Below, piece by piece: positions 1 to 10,780 of a stretch of 64,000 bases of DNA (positions are counted from its first letter, which is position 1; each line of letters begins with the position of its first letter). The notes beneath the pieces were generated by a model. It did not search any database, was not told where the DNA came from, and worked only from the letters and a program-made list of their open reading frames with translations. This stretch comes from Echinicola soli. Its GTDB lineage: Bacteria > Bacteroidota > Bacteroidia > Cytophagales > Cyclobacteriaceae. The translations under genes and the position numbers were made by a program. The stretch covers positions 5,485,001-5,549,000 of the forward strand of contig NZ_CP041253.1 in assembly GCF_006575665.1 (NCBI RefSeq). The letters run 5' to 3'.

Positions 1-426
<426 letters not shown>

Positions 427-446
427 AAAGTATTTGTTGACGAAGT

Positions 447-468
447 TGCCTGCATTACAATGCAGGCA
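447..468 (-). other. Hairpin in 16S leader
   Basis: A perfect 9-bp inverted repeat (447-455 and 460-468) with a 4-base loop sits about 20 bases outside the mature 16S 5' end. It could take part in pre-rRNA folding or processing; that role is inferred from position only. Confidence 0.55.
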
Positions 469-609
469 CTTCCCTTGTTCCTTACCGGATTACCCTTCTT
501 TTTTTGTCGTTTCGTCTTACACTACTTCAATGAACTTCTCCCGCTGCCTTCAGCAACGGTCTGATGCATATACCATATGCCCGCTCTATGTTTACTCCCT
601 TTCGCCCTG

Positions 610-617
610 CAAAGGTA
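610..617 (-). promoter_or_regulatory. Third, weaker rRNA promoter -7 box
   Basis: TACCTTTG on the minus strand, identical to the -7 boxes at 732-739 and 870-877, but with no TTG at the expected distance upstream (only a TTTTCC run). It may be a weak promoter or a chance match. Confidence 0.35.
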
Positions 618-731
618 ACGAAAAGAATTTCCTTTCGGAAAATGTTTACAGCGTTTTATTTTTAAAAGTTTTTCCAGCTATTGAACAACTTTTATTCTGT
701 CTGCCGCCGCGCCTTTCGCACATCGGGAGGA

Positions 732-762
732 CAAAGGTAAAAGCTTTTTTCCTTTTGGCCAA
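732..762 (-). promoter_or_regulatory. rRNA operon promoter (proximal strong copy)
   Basis: Minus-strand -33 TTG (760-762), 20-base spacer, -7 TACCTTTG (732-739). This matches the Bacteroidota primary-sigma consensus (TTG, 17-23 bases, TAnnTTTG). It would give a leader of about 300 nt before the mature 16S. Confidence 0.75.
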
Positions 763-869
763 AAACTATCTTCTCTTTTTTTTCAATCCGTCCAGGGATC
801 CCTCTTTATCATCCGCCACAACCTATCACAACCCTTGAACTTTATCCCCCTGTCCGTCCAACAGGATCA

Positions 870-899
870 CAAAGGTACGAATTGGTTTCTCATTAGCAA
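870..899 (-). promoter_or_regulatory. rRNA operon promoter (distal strong copy)
   Basis: Minus-strand -33 TTG (897-899), 19-base spacer, -7 TACCTTTG (870-877). It has the same -7 octamer as the downstream copy at 732-739, so the operon appears to have tandem promoters about 138 bases apart. Confidence 0.75.
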
Positions 900-992
900 G
901 AAACAAGAAAAGATAAGTTACTAAAAATAAGTAAAACCATTGTAAATCAACGATATATTTTTTTTAAAGTATTTCAACCAGCCTTGTGTAAA

Positions 993-1030
993 CAAAAAAA
1001 TCCTGCTAAAACTAAAACGCTTCAGCAGGA
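993..1030 (-). terminator. Rho-independent terminator of purA
   Basis: Minus strand: stem TCCTGCT (1030-1024) / AGCAGGA (1007-1001) followed by a run of seven T (complement of the A run at 994-1000). It lies 35 bases past the purA stop and before the rRNA promoters. Confidence 0.75.
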
Positions 1031-1064
1031 TCATAAACTTTCTTTCTTACAACAAATAAGTTAT

Positions 1065-2354
<1,290 letters not shown>

Positions 2355-2394
2355 CTATTTTAGATTTGTCAAATTCCGCGTGAAGTTTGCAATA

Positions 2395-2429
2395 ACAAAA
2401 AAAAATAGCAACTCAATGCTACTTTTTTT
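2395..2429 (-). terminator. Terminator after the STAS gene
   Basis: Inverted repeat TAGCA (2406-2410) / TGCTA (2417-2421) flanked by an A run on one side and a T run on the other. In the minus direction the hairpin is followed by T9, as expected for termination of the STAS transcript; the symmetry would also allow plus-strand termination. Confidence 0.6.
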
Positions 2430-2462
2430 ATGCAAGTCCATCCAAAACGGCCCATTTGACAC

Positions 2463-2807
2463 TTATTTTATTGCTGACCTGGCTGCTTCCAAAGAATCAA
2501 AAACGGTGAAAATATTATTGAGTTTGGTAATGACCAATAATTTCTTCACGTGTTCTGATGGCGAAGCTAAATACACCTCTCCTCCTACATTTCTCATTTT
2601 GGTAAGCATGGTGATCAGCACACCGATGCCACTACTGCTAATGTACCGCACCTCTTTCAAGTCGATAAGGCAGTTTTCTACTTTTTCTTGTATAGCATCA
2701 GAAATGATCTCTACTAATTTTGGCCCGGCCTCATCACCTATCAGGTCTCCTTGCAGGGACAGGATGATATTCTTGGCTTCTCTCTGAGCGCTATAGCTTA
2801 ATTTCAT
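2463..2807 (-). CDS. STAS-domain protein (anti-sigma factor antagonist type)
   Basis: A single-domain STAS protein of 114 residues, the size of SpoIIAA/RsbV-type antagonists. Family members are switched by phosphorylation of one serine and bind an anti-sigma kinase or other partner. The key segment reads YISSSGIGVL (residues 55-64): Ser58 aligns with the phospho-acceptor of the SpoIIAA DSSGLG motif, while the acidic residue before it is replaced by Ser57. No anti-sigma kinase or phosphatase gene adjoins it; the neighbours are a Fur-family gene upstream and purA downstream. The partner is therefore unknown, and regulation of a sigma factor is only the family default. Confidence 0.85.
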   Translation of the reverse strand: MKLSYSAQREAKNIILSLQGDLIGDEAGPKLVEIISDAIQEKVENCLIDLKEVRYISSSGIGVLITMLTKMRNVGGEVYLASPSEHVKKLLVITKLNNIFTVFDSLEAARSAIK

Positions 2808-2924
2808 ATGATTCGAATTGATTTTTAACGGTCAATGCATCCCTTTGCTTACCAACGGAAAGAAAACCGATCGTGTTGTATTGGCTAGACGTATTGTGGT
2901 GTCACAAGTGCTACTTGACGAATT

Positions 2925-3392
2925 TTAAACAGCTAATTTATTTTCACAATCTTCCTTATTGCAATTCCCGTATAAAATTAAGGAATGGTGGAGAATATCG
3001 AAATTCAAAATCTCACCCACCGTATTTTGGATATTCTGAATCCTGGGATCACAAAACTCCATCACTTTATGACACTCGGTACAGATCAAATGATCATGCT
3101 GTTTGTATCCATAAGATTTTTCGTACTGCGCAAGATTTTGCCCAAATTGATGTTTGGTGACCAAATCACACTCCACCAACAGGTCAAGGGTATTATAAAC
3201 GGTGGCTCTACTTACCCGGTAATTCTTGTTTTTCATACTGATGTAAAGCGATTCTACATCAAAATGCCCATCGCGCCCATATATCTCTTCCAAGATAGCA
3301 TAGCGCTCAGGTGTTTTCCTTAGCTTTTTATTTTCCAGATAAGCAGTAAATATTTTTTTTACCTCTTCAAACAGCTTTTCGTTCAAGGCCAT
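2925..3392 (-). CDS. Fur-family metal-responsive transcriptional regulator
   Basis: A 155-residue DNA-binding repressor of the Fur/PerR/Zur family. The N-terminal winged helix includes the recognition region [14 protein letters not shown] (residues 59-72). The C-terminal half is the dimer and metal domain, with His pairs around residues 99-101 and two cysteine pairs, C104/C107 and C144/C149, that form the structural zinc site of Fur. Residues alone do not tell iron from peroxide or zinc sensing; a Fur-like iron role is the default. It sits between the (p)ppGpp synthetase gene (71-bp gap, same strand) and the STAS gene, and has its own promoter in the gap upstream. Confidence 0.9.
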   Translation of the reverse strand: MALNEKLFEEVKKIFTAYLENKKLRKTPERYAILEEIYGRDGHFDVESLYISMKNKNYRVSRATVYNTLDLLVECDLVTKHQFGQNLAQYEKSYGYKQHDHLICTECHKVMEFCDPRIQNIQNTVGEILNFDILHHSLILYGNCNKEDCENKLAV

Positions 3393-3414
3393 CTTTTATT
3401 GTGCTTTGTTTCTA

Positions 3415-3447
3415 CAAATATACGCTTCTTATTTAGAAAAGATTCAA
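3415..3447 (-). promoter_or_regulatory. Promoter of the Fur-family gene
   Basis: Minus strand -33 TTG (3445-3447), 22-base spacer, -7 TATATTTG (3415-3422); the ATG follows about 23 bases downstream. It fits the Bacteroidota consensus. I saw no clear Fur-box palindrome over it. Confidence 0.65.
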
Positions 3448-3463
3448 ATAAGCACGCACTTAT

Positions 3464-5686
3464 TTAGTCAAACCGGGTAACTTTGATCACCCCTTGGACT
3501 TCCATGAGGTTATGGATCAAATTATCCAAATGGTTTGTGCTGTGTACATACAGTTTGATGGACCCTTCAAAAAGCCCACTATCCGAATCGACCGTAATAG
3601 AACGCATATTCACCTTTAACTCACTGGAAATCACCCGTGTAAGATCATTTATCAATCCCACCCTATCGGTACCTACGATCTTCAATCCCGCCAAAAAGGC
3701 AATCTCTTGTTGGCTGGTCCACCGGGCCTTGATGACCCGGTTCCCATGATTGGAGAGCAATTCGAGGGCATTGGGACACGATGTCCGGTGGATCTTTATC
3801 CCCTCATTCACCGTAACGAAACCAAAGACATCATCACCAGGGATTGGATTGCAACATTTTGCCAAAATATAATCCACCACATCCATATCCTCCCCTATCA
3901 ACAGCTGATCATGATCAGGGCCCTTGAGGTTTTTGATTTCTTTGGTAAAGGAAGACTCATCGGTCACATGCTGCAATGGACTCTTGACTTTCTTCTTTTT
4001 GATTTGTTTAAACTCCTTAAAACTCTTGATGGATGTAGGATCTATGATACCTTTTCCGACCTTAAAATAAAATTCGGTTGCCGTTTTGGTCTCAAAAAAT
4101 GCCCGCAGCTGCTCCACCACCACAGAGGAAAAGTCCATCTTCATCTGTTTCAGCTTGCGCTGTACGATTTCCTTTCCATCCATGATCAGGCTTTTCTTCT
4201 CTTCCTTCAGGGCGTCCTTGATCTTTGCTTTTGCCCTTGAGGTGATGACAGACTTCAGCCAATCCTCGGAAGGTTTTTGTTTCTTGGACGTGAGAATTTC
4301 GACCTGATCGCCATTTTTAAGCTTGTGATTGATCGGCACGAGTCGCTGATTGATCTTGGCACCGATACATTTTTCACCTACTTCAGAATGGATTTCAAAG
4401 GCAAAATCAAGTGCTGTAGCTCCATAAGGCAAGACCTTCAGATCTCCCTTGGGAGTAAAGACAAACACCTCATCCTGGAAGAGGTTTCCCCGAAAGTCAT
4501 CCATAAACTCAATGGCCGAGCCGTCATTGGATTCTAACAAGGTCCTAACCTGAGTGATCCATTTATCCAAGCCAGAACCGCTCTTGGAAGGACTGAGGTC
4601 CTTTTCTTTGTATTTCCAGTGTGCTGCATAGCCCCGCTCGGCGATATCATCCATCCTGGAAGTACGGATCTGCACTTCCACCCATTGGCCCGTATTGCTC
4701 ATCACGGTGGTGTGCAGGGACTCATAACCGTTGGCACGGGGAGTGCTGATCCAATCACGCAGCCGGTCTGGATTTGGCCGGTAAAAGTCCGTAACTGCGG
4801 AGTATACCTGCCAGCAATCCGCCTTCTCGTTTTCATCTTCGGAGTCAATGATCACACGAATGGCAAACAAATCATACACTTCCTCAAAAGGTATGTTTTG
4901 TTTTTTCATTTTATTGTAAATGGAATAAACAGATTTTGGTCTGCCCTTGATCACAAACTTAAACCCCTGGGCAGTCAGCTCCCTTTCTATGGGTGCTGTA
5001 AAGCTCTTGATGAATTTATTCCTGGACAATCTTGTTTCTTTGATCTTACCGACAACAAACTGGTAGGTCTCCGTGTCGGTATATTTCAGGTAAAGATCCT
5101 CTAGTTCGGACTTGATACTGTACAGTCCCAACCGGTGGGCCAATGGGGCATAGAGGTACATCGTCTCTGAGGCAATCTTCAGCTGCTTATGCCGCGGCAT
5201 ACTTTGCAATGTCCGCATATTGTTCAGCCTGTCGGCCAACTTAATCAAGATCACCCTGACATCATCGGAGAGGGTCAGGAGCATTTTCCGGAAGTTTTCT
5301 GCCTGCTGGGAACTACCGTATTCAAAAACTCCGGATATCTTGGTAAGTCCATCTATGATCTTGGTGACCTTAGGGCCAAATTCCCGCTCTATATCCTCTA
5401 GCTCCCATTCGGTATCTTCTACCACATCGTGCAGGAGTGCCGCCACAATACTGGTCGTCCCCAGCCCAATTTCCTCTACACATACCAGCGCCACCTCAAG
5501 TGGATGATAGATATACGGCTCACCGGATTTCCTGCGCATTTCTTTGTGCGCATCACTTGATACATTAAAAGCCTTCTTGATCACCTTGGCATCACCATCC
5601 TTTAGAAGTGGCTTTGCCAATTTCAAAATCTTCCGATACCGCTTAAGTATCTCTTTTCTTTCTACCTCCAGATCTACGTTAATCAT
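3464..5686 (-). CDS. rsh: Bifunctional (p)ppGpp synthetase/hydrolase (RelA/SpoT family)
   Basis: Stringent-response enzyme that makes and degrades (p)ppGpp. Domain order in 740 residues: HD hydrolase with intact HDVVED (residues 86-91), synthetase with GRPKSVYSIYNKM (248-260), RLRD (308-311) and EVQIRT (337-342), TGS at about 405-465, and a C-terminal ACT domain (about 665-738). The catalytic HD residues argue for live hydrolase activity. RLRD is a conservative form of the basic RxKD motif typical of bifunctional enzymes, unlike the acidic ExDD of E. coli RelA. The start beginning MINVDLEVERKEI matches the family. It faces tRNA-Leu across a 286-base divergent intergenic region in which I see no convincing promoter for this gene. 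Confidence 0.96.
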   Translation of the reverse strand: MINVDLEVERKEILKRYRKILKLAKPLLKDGDAKVIKKAFNVSSDAHKEMRRKSGEPYIYHPLEVALVCVEEIGLGTTSIVAALLHDVVEDTEWELEDIEREFGPKVTKIIDGLTKISGVFEYGSSQQAENFRKMLLTLSDDVRVILIKLADRLNNMRTLQSMPRHKQLKIASETMYLYAPLAHRLGLYSIKSELEDLYLKYTDTETYQFVVGKIKETRLSRNKFIKSFTAPIERELTAQGFKFVIKGRPKSVYSIYNKMKKQNIPFEEVYDLFAIRVIIDSEDENEKADCWQVYSAVTDFYRPNPDRLRDWISTPRANGYESLHTTVMSNTGQWVEVQIRTSRMDDIAERGYAAHWKYKEKDLSPSKSGSGLDKWITQVRTLLESNDGSAIEFMDDFRGNLFQDEVFVFTPKGDLKVLPYGATALDFAFEIHSEVGEKCIGAKINQRLVPINHKLKNGDQVEILTSKKQKPSEDWLKSVITSRAKAKIKDALKEEKKSLIMDGKEIVQRKLKQMKMDFSSVVVEQLRAFFETKTATEFYFKVGKGIIDPTSIKSFKEFKQIKKKKVKSPLQHVTDESSFTKEIKNLKGPDHDQLLIGEDMDVVDYILAKCCNPIPGDDVFGFVTVNEGIKIHRTSCPNALELLSNHGNRVIKARWTSQQEIAFLAGLKIVGTDRVGLINDLTRVISSELKVNMRSITVDSDSGLFEGSIKLYVHSTNHLDNLIHNLMEVQGVIKVTRFD

Positions 5687-5899
5687 ATTCTTTGTATGAA
5701 GTTATCCAACACTTCCGATTAGCTATTTGAAGTTATTTAGGTTATGCATATTTAATCACTAATTTGAACTTTTTTTCCCAAAGCCCCACCCCCCTTCATC
5801 TTGTTTATTCGTATTAATCGAAGTGGAAAATAAATATTCCTGACAATGAGCACATTATAAATTTTACGAATTTTTTGTTAATTTTTTACAGGGCATCTA

Positions 5900-5929
5900 T
5901 TGCGCATTAAATTTTCCTTATTACCTTTG
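5900..5929 (+). promoter_or_regulatory. Promoter of tRNA-Leu (and probably tig)
   Basis: -33 TTG (5900-5902), 19-base spacer, -7 TACCTTTG (5922-5929), the same -7 octamer as the rRNA promoters. Transcription would start about 35 bases before the tRNA. No separate promoter is evident before tig, so this one may also drive that gene. Confidence 0.75.
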
Positions 5930-5972
5930 CATCCACATTACGGAAGCAACACGGCTTCCAACCATTCAAAAA

Positions 5973-6054
5973 GCGGATGTGGCGAAATTGGTAGACGCAC
6001 TAGACTTAGGATCTAGCGCCGCGAGGCATGGGGGTTCGAGTCCCTCCATCCGCA
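5973..6054 (+). tRNA. tRNA-Leu (anticodon TAG)
   Basis: An 82-base tRNA with acceptor stem GCGGATG (5973-5979) pairing with CATCCGC (6047-6053), anticodon stem CTAGA/TCTAG, and anticodon TAG at 6007-6009 reading CUA and related leucine codons. It has the long variable arm typical of class II tRNAs and the T-arm sequence GGTTCGAGTCC. The 3' CCA is not encoded. Confidence 0.97.
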
Positions 6055-6066
6055 CTATTCAACCAG

Positions 6067-6148
6067 CCCTCAATCCCGAAGCAATACCCTCGACTATCAC
6101 AAACTATGGTTTGGAAGTCAGACAGGGAAAAGGCGTCGAGGTTGAGGG
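6067..6148 (+). other. Structured RNA between tRNA-Leu and tig
   Basis: Two adjacent 7-base blocks on the 3' side (6135-6141 and 6142-6148) pair perfectly with 6088-6094 and 6067-6073, giving a GC-rich 14-bp composite stem with a 14-base bulge on the 5' side. The enclosed loop carries a further hairpin (CAAAC 6100-6104 / GTTTG 6109-6113). A short T-rich run follows. It may be the tRNA terminator, a processing signal, or a tig leader element. Confidence 0.5.
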
Positions 6149-6183
6149 TTTTCAGTTTATAGCAAAATTTAATCAATATAGCC

Positions 6184-7512
6184 TTGGAAATCAAATTAGA
6201 CAAGCAATCCGCCAATCAAGCTTCTATTAAAATTAACTTAAATGAAGCAGATTATCAACCAAAAGTTGATGCCAAAATAAAGGACTACGCCAAGAAGGCC
6301 AATATTAAAGGATTCAGACCTGGCAAAGCCCCTATAGGCATGGTGAAAAAGATGTACGGAACGTCTGTCTTGGTTGAAGAAATCAACGACATCCTTTCTA
6401 AATCTTTAAGTGATTATATCAAAGAGCAGTCTTTCAAACTTTTGGGAGAGCCCCTTCCAGCAGTAGAAGATGCTGATGCTATTGACTGGAAAAACCAAAA
6501 GGAATTTGAGTTTGAATATAAAATAGGTTTTGTAGAGAATGTTAACATAACCCTTGACAAATCTATCAAAGCTACCGATTACAAGCTGAAAGTTGACAAA
6601 AAAGCCATAGATGATGCCATAGCCAACCTTCGCAGCCAATACGGCAAAATGACAAACCCGGAGGTAAGCCAAGAAAACGACTTCCTGTACGGTGACCTGA
6701 AAGCAGCAGATGGCTCTTTTGACCAAGCGCTTTCCCTTCCGCTATCGAAATTTGACGGCAGATCAGTGAAGAAATTCATCGGTGTGGAAAAAGGCGCTGA
6801 GATCGAATTTGACCCTTCCAAAGCGATCAAGTCTGACCTTGCCGAAGTTTTGGGCATAAGTGAAGAAGAAGCTGAAAAAGTTTCCGGAAACTATACTTTC
6901 ACGGTACAGAATATCAACCGCACTGAAGATGCGGACATGGATCAGGAATTCTTCGATAAAGTATTCGGCCCTGACCAAATAAAAACCGAAGAGGAGTTTG
7001 TCGCCAAAATAGAAGAAATCCTAGGCGACAACTATAACAAAGAAACCAAGGTCTTCACCGAAGAGAAAATCAAGGAGGTCCTTACCGAAAAGGCAAACAT
7101 CGAACTTCCCGAAGCATTCCTGAAGGAGTGGTTGATCAAAGCCAATGAAGGCAAAGTATCCCAGGAAGATGTAGAAAAGGAATTTCCGATCTACGCAAAA
7201 CAACTGAGCTGGTCATTGATTTCCAATAAACTGGCCGAAGAAAACGAAATCAAAGCCGAGCATGAAGATGTGATCGCCAAGACCCAGGAAATGGTCAGAG
7301 AACAACTGGCCGCATCAGGACTGGGCGCTCAGATGGAAGACAACATGGACATGTTTGTCAACAATTACCTCCAAGGTAACGAAGGACAGAACTACATGCA
7401 GATGCTAACGGCCGCGCAAAACGATAAAGTACTTGATCTGGTGAAAGAAAAAATCACCCTTAAAGAGGAAAAAATCGATGTTGAGCAGTTTAAGGAATTA
7501 GTACAAAACTAA
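6184..7512 (+). CDS. tig: Trigger factor (ribosome-associated chaperone)
   Basis: Chaperone that docks near the ribosome exit tunnel and binds nascent chains; family members also carry a peptidyl-prolyl isomerase insert. Length is 442 residues. The N-terminal ribosome-docking signature is clear (KGFRPGKAP, residues 42-50). The middle is the divergent PPIase region common in Bacteroidota, and the C-terminal half is helical and charged. The start is a TTG at 6184: [15 protein letters not shown] matches family N-termini, and no ATG lies in a suitable place. It sits 129 bases after tRNA-Leu and before clpP and clpX, the usual tig-clpP-clpX order, but a terminator at 7532-7567 separates it from clpP. 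Confidence 0.95.
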   Translation: MEIKLDKQSANQASIKINLNEADYQPKVDAKIKDYAKKANIKGFRPGKAPIGMVKKMYGTSVLVEEINDILSKSLSDYIKEQSFKLLGEPLPAVEDADAIDWKNQKEFEFEYKIGFVENVNITLDKSIKATDYKLKVDKKAIDDAIANLRSQYGKMTNPEVSQENDFLYGDLKAADGSFDQALSLPLSKFDGRSVKKFIGVEKGAEIEFDPSKAIKSDLAEVLGISEEEAEKVSGNYTFTVQNINRTEDADMDQEFFDKVFGPDQIKTEEEFVAKIEEILGDNYNKETKVFTEEKIKEVLTEKANIELPEAFLKEWLIKANEGKVSQEDVEKEFPIYAKQLSWSLISNKLAEENEIKAEHEDVIAKTQEMVREQLAASGLGAQMEDNMDMFVNNYLQGNEGQNYMQMLTAAQNDKVLDLVKEKITLKEEKIDVEQFKELVQN

Positions 7513-7531
7513 TTTTAAGAATAAATCGTTA

Positions 7532-7567
7532 TTAAAAAGTCCTTTTCTAAGGGCTTTTTTTATTTTT
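7532..7567 (+). terminator. Terminator after tig
   Basis: Stem AAAAAGTCC / GGGCTTTTT (with one G-U pair) and a long T run immediately downstream. The T run merges into TATTTTTG (7561-7568), which resembles the -7 box of a clpP promoter but has no TTG upstream at the expected distance. Confidence 0.7.
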
Positions 7568-7591
7568 GTACTAATTCAAAAAAACGACAAC

Positions 7592-8260
7592 ATGATTAAC
7601 AAAGACGAATTCAGAAAATACGCCATCCACAGCCAAGGAGTGAGCGGCACTGCATTTGACCAATATGCCCAACATATAGAAAACATGACAAGGTCGGTAA
7701 TCGAAGAACGACCTACCAATTTCCGGGAAATCGACGTATTTTCCCGATTGATCATGGACCGCATCATTTTCTTGGGCACCCAGGTGGATGACCATATTGC
7801 TAACATCATCACCGCCCAACTGCTGTTTCTGGAATCAGTAGACAGTAAGAAGGACATCCTGCTGTACATCAATAGTCCAGGAGGATCTGTGTACGCCGGA
7901 CTTGGTATCTACGACACAATGCAGTATATTAATCCTGAAGTAGGTACAATCTGCACAGGATTGGCAGCTTCTATGGGTGCCGTGCTATTGGCCGGAGGTG
8001 CTGCAGGAAAAAGAGCTGCCCTTCCCCACTCGAGAGTAATGATCCACCAACCATTGGGAGGAGCGCAAGGACAAGCTTCCGATATTGAAATTACTGCTAA
8101 GCAAATTTTGATATTGAAGCAGGAGCTTTTTGAGATCCTGGCACACCACTCGGGAAAAGACATCAAGGAAATCGAGCAAAACTCTGACAGGGATTACTGG
8201 ATGAGAGCCCCAGAAGCGAAGGAATACGGCTTAATTGACGAAGTATTGACTAGAAAATAA
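7592..8260 (+). CDS. clpP: ATP-dependent Clp protease proteolytic subunit
   Basis: Serine peptidase that forms the barrel chamber degraded-protein substrates enter with help of ClpX. The catalytic triad is visible: Ser127 in GLAASMGA, His152 in MIHQP, and Asp201 in the segment before [11 protein letters not shown]. At 222 residues it is slightly longer than E. coli ClpP, with about 30 extra N-terminal residues before the conserved core, as is usual in Bacteroidota. ATG at 7592. Five bases separate its stop from clpX, so the two are cotranscribed; a TATTTTTG sequence at 7561-7568 could be the -7 box of the clpPX promoter. Confidence 0.97.
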   Translation: MINKDEFRKYAIHSQGVSGTAFDQYAQHIENMTRSVIEERPTNFREIDVFSRLIMDRIIFLGTQVDDHIANIITAQLLFLESVDSKKDILLYINSPGGSVYAGLGIYDTMQYINPEVGTICTGLAASMGAVLLAGGAAGKRAALPHSRVMIHQPLGGAQGQASDIEITAKQILILKQELFEILAHHSGKDIKEIEQNSDRDYWMRAPEAKEYGLIDEVLTRK

Positions 8261-8265
8261 TAATC

Positions 8266-9489
8266 ATGCCGCAAGTTACTTGCTCCTTTTGTGGGAGAAA
8301 TAAGAAGGATGTAGACCTTATGGTCTCAGGAATTTCAGCACATATCTGTAATTTCTGCATCGACCAGGCCTATCAGATTCTTGGTGAAGAGGAAAAAACG
8401 AAAAAACAGGAAAAGAAGCCTAAGTTTAAGCTCCGAAAACCTAAAGAGCTGACCGAATACCTCAATAATTATGTAATCGGCCAAGACGAAGCAAAAAAGG
8501 TATTGTCCGTAGCGGTCTATAACCATTACAAGCGGCTTCTTCAAAAGGATAACAAGGATGATATTACGATAGAAAAGTCTAATATTATCATGGTAGGAGA
8601 TACAGGTACAGGAAAGACCTATTTGGCCAAAACATTGGCCAAGATCCTGGAAGTCCCCTTCTGTATTGCTGATGCAACTGTTTTGACAGAAGCAGGCTAT
8701 GTGGGCGAAGATGTGGAAAGCATCCTTACCCGCCTCCTTCAGTCTGCTGACTATAATTTGGAAGCTGCTGAAAGAGGCATCGTCTACATTGATGAGATCG
8801 ATAAAATAGCCCGAAAATCAGACAATCCATCCATCACTCGTGATGTCAGCGGTGAAGGGGTACAGCAGGCCATGTTGAAGCTTCTGGAAGGCACTACGGT
8901 CAATGTCCCCCCTCAGGGAGGCAGAAAGCATCCTGACCAGAAAATGATCGCCGTAAACACGGAAAACATTCTGTTTATTTGCGGAGGTGCCTTTGACGGA
9001 ATTTCCAGACATATTGCCAACAGACTAAATACGCAACCACTAGGTTTCAGCAAAAAGACTGAAAGCGACTTGGTAGACCGTAACAATCTGCTACAATATG
9101 TTACTGCTCCTGACCTGAAGTCCTTTGGACTAATTCCTGAGCTGATCGGTCGTCTTCCAGTGCTTACCCATTTGGATCCATTGGACAAAGAGACATTGAA
9201 AAGCATCCTTACCGAGCCCAAAAATGCACTCACTAAGCAATATGTGAAGCTAATGGACATGGAAGGGGTGAAACTGGAATTTGAGGAAAGCGGTATTGAC
9301 TACATCGTCGAAAAAGCAGTGGAGTACAACCTGGGTGCGCGTGGGTTAAGGTCTATCTGTGAGGCCATCATCACAGATGCCATGTACGAACTCCCCTCGG
9401 ACACAGAGACAAAAGAGCTCGTGGTCAATAGAAAATATGCCCAAAGGCAATTTGACAAATCGAAATTCAAAAAGCTACAAGTAGCATAA
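8266..9489 (+). CDS. clpX: ATP-dependent Clp protease ATP-binding subunit ClpX
   Basis: AAA+ unfoldase that recognises tagged or damaged proteins and feeds them into ClpP. The 407-residue protein has the N-terminal C4 zinc finger (CSFC ... CNFC, residues 6-31), Walker A GDTGTGKT near residue 105, the pore loop GYVG around 144, Walker B IVYIDEID around 173, and the LGF sequence that corresponds to the ClpP-contact IGF loop. The Walker A carries Asp at the second position where E. coli has Pro, as is common in this phylum. Downstream partner of clpP and last gene of the tig-clpP-clpX cluster; a shared terminator follows. Confidence 0.97.
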   Translation: MPQVTCSFCGRNKKDVDLMVSGISAHICNFCIDQAYQILGEEEKTKKQEKKPKFKLRKPKELTEYLNNYVIGQDEAKKVLSVAVYNHYKRLLQKDNKDDITIEKSNIIMVGDTGTGKTYLAKTLAKILEVPFCIADATVLTEAGYVGEDVESILTRLLQSADYNLEAAERGIVYIDEIDKIARKSDNPSITRDVSGEGVQQAMLKLLEGTTVNVPPQGGRKHPDQKMIAVNTENILFICGGAFDGISRHIANRLNTQPLGFSKKTESDLVDRNNLLQYVTAPDLKSFGLIPELIGRLPVLTHLDPLDKETLKSILTEPKNALTKQYVKLMDMEGVKLEFEESGIDYIVEKAVEYNLGARGLRSICEAIITDAMYELPSDTETKELVVNRKYAQRQFDKSKFKKLQVA

Positions 9490-9494
9490 ATGTT

Positions 9495-9526
9495 AAAAGG
9501 CTCAGGTTTAAATCTGAGCCTTTTTT
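9495..9526. terminator. Bidirectional terminator between clpX and lpxB
   Basis: Stem AGGCTCAG (9498-9505) / CTGAGCCT (9514-9521) with an A run on the left and a T run on the right. It lies between the convergent clpX and lpxB genes and can serve both. Confidence 0.85.
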
Positions 9527-9544
9527 GATTCCTTCTTTATTGTA

Positions 9545-10660
9545 TTATATATTGGAACCAGCTAAGGTTTCATATATTAGCTTGGCTGTTTTTTCAGAAG
9601 CTTTTTCCTCGCCTATTTTTTCCCTGACCAATTTATATCCTTCCAAAACAGCTGCTTTACGTCGGCTGCCTCCCAGCAACCCTTGGAGCTCTTTGAAAAG
9701 CACCTCCTTATTATACTCCCCTTGGATCAATTCTTTGACCACTTCTTTCTCTGCAATCAAGTTCACCAGAGAAATAAACGGAACCTTGATCAGGCGCTTG
9801 GCAATGGCATAGCTAATACTACTGGTCTTGTACACTACCACCTGCGGGACATTAAACAGCGCTGTCTCAAGGGTAGCAGTCCCTGATGTGACCACCGCGG
9901 CATTAGCATAATAAAGCAGGTCATAGGTCTGGCCAAAAACAACCTTTATTCCATGGTCTTTAGCCATATCATAGACCTCTTGCGGGAGGTTGTTTACACC
10001 TGCTATGATAAACTGGACACCTGGAAAATCAGGAATGATCTTGACCATGTTCTCCAGCATATTCTCCACTTCTTGTTTTCTACTTCCCGGCAGCAGTGCC
10101 ACAATAGGTTTATAGCTGATCTCATGCTTTTGATGAAAAAAATCATGGGGGGAAAATTTTTTGATTTCGTCTAGCAGGGGATTGCCTACATAATTTACTT
10201 CCCAGTCAAATTTCTTAAAAAACGCGGGCTCAAACGGCAGAATGGAATACAAATGATCTACATATTTCTTCAGCTTAAAAGCTCTCTTCTGGTTCCAAGC
10301 CCATACTTTTGGAGGAATATAATAATGGACTGGAATACCTTGATCATGTGCAAACTTGGCAATTTTCATGTTAAACCCACCATAGTCCACCAATACCAAT
10401 GCATCCGGCTTATAGGCTAAGATATCTTTTTTGACCAAGCCGAGGTATTTTAAGACCTTGCGAAAGCCAAAAAGCACCTCCAAAAAGCCCATCAAGGCAA
10501 TTTCATCATAATGGGCTACTACAGAAAGCCCCTCTTCCTTGCTATAATCTCCTCCCATCCCACGGAAATCAACCTTATTGTCAATTTGTTTTAGCGCGTG
10601 GAGCAGGTTGGACAAGTGCATGTCCCCTGATCGCTCACCTGCTATGACATAATATTTCAT
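9545..10660 (-). CDS. lpxB: Lipid-A-disaccharide synthase
   Basis: Membrane-associated glycosyltransferase of lipid A synthesis that couples UDP-2,3-diacylglucosamine with lipid X. Length 371 residues, the family size. The N-terminal AGERSGDMH (residues 7-15) is the family signature, followed by FRGMGG and LMGFLEVL. The C-terminal half has the GT-B fold segments LLPGSRKQEV and SGTATLE. The start MKYYVIAGE is well supported. It supports a Gram-negative outer membrane with lipid A. It is a single gene here, 120 bases downstream of the pterin synthase gene on the same strand; in many relatives it follows surE, which is absent here. Confidence 0.96.
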   Translation of the reverse strand: MKYYVIAGERSGDMHLSNLLHALKQIDNKVDFRGMGGDYSKEEGLSVVAHYDEIALMGFLEVLFGFRKVLKYLGLVKKDILAYKPDALVLVDYGGFNMKIAKFAHDQGIPVHYYIPPKVWAWNQKRAFKLKKYVDHLYSILPFEPAFFKKFDWEVNYVGNPLLDEIKKFSPHDFFHQKHEISYKPIVALLPGSRKQEVENMLENMVKIIPDFPGVQFIIAGVNNLPQEVYDMAKDHGIKVVFGQTYDLLYYANAAVVTSGTATLETALFNVPQVVVYKTSSISYAIAKRLIKVPFISLVNLIAEKEVVKELIQGEYNKEVLFKELQGLLGGSRRKAAVLEGYKLVREKIGEEKASEKTAKLIYETLAGSNI

Positions 10661-10780
10661 TGGTACGGAGGATTTTGGGTTGGAAGGTGGTAATATTTTA
10701 AGGTTATGCTGTTGGAAAGTTTTAAGTGTGGAAGGCTAAAAGGCATTAAAGCACCAACAAACAAGACAATGATCGTCCAC

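Larger units (their letters stand above)
427..992 (-). other. rRNA operon leader and promoter region (no protein gene)
   Basis: This roughly 570-base stretch between the 16S gene and the purA terminator holds no credible protein gene. It is the external leader of the rRNA operon: two well-formed minus-strand promoters and one weaker -7 box, a hairpin next to the mature 16S end, and A/T-rich runs. Short open frames here have no recognisable content. Confidence 0.7.
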
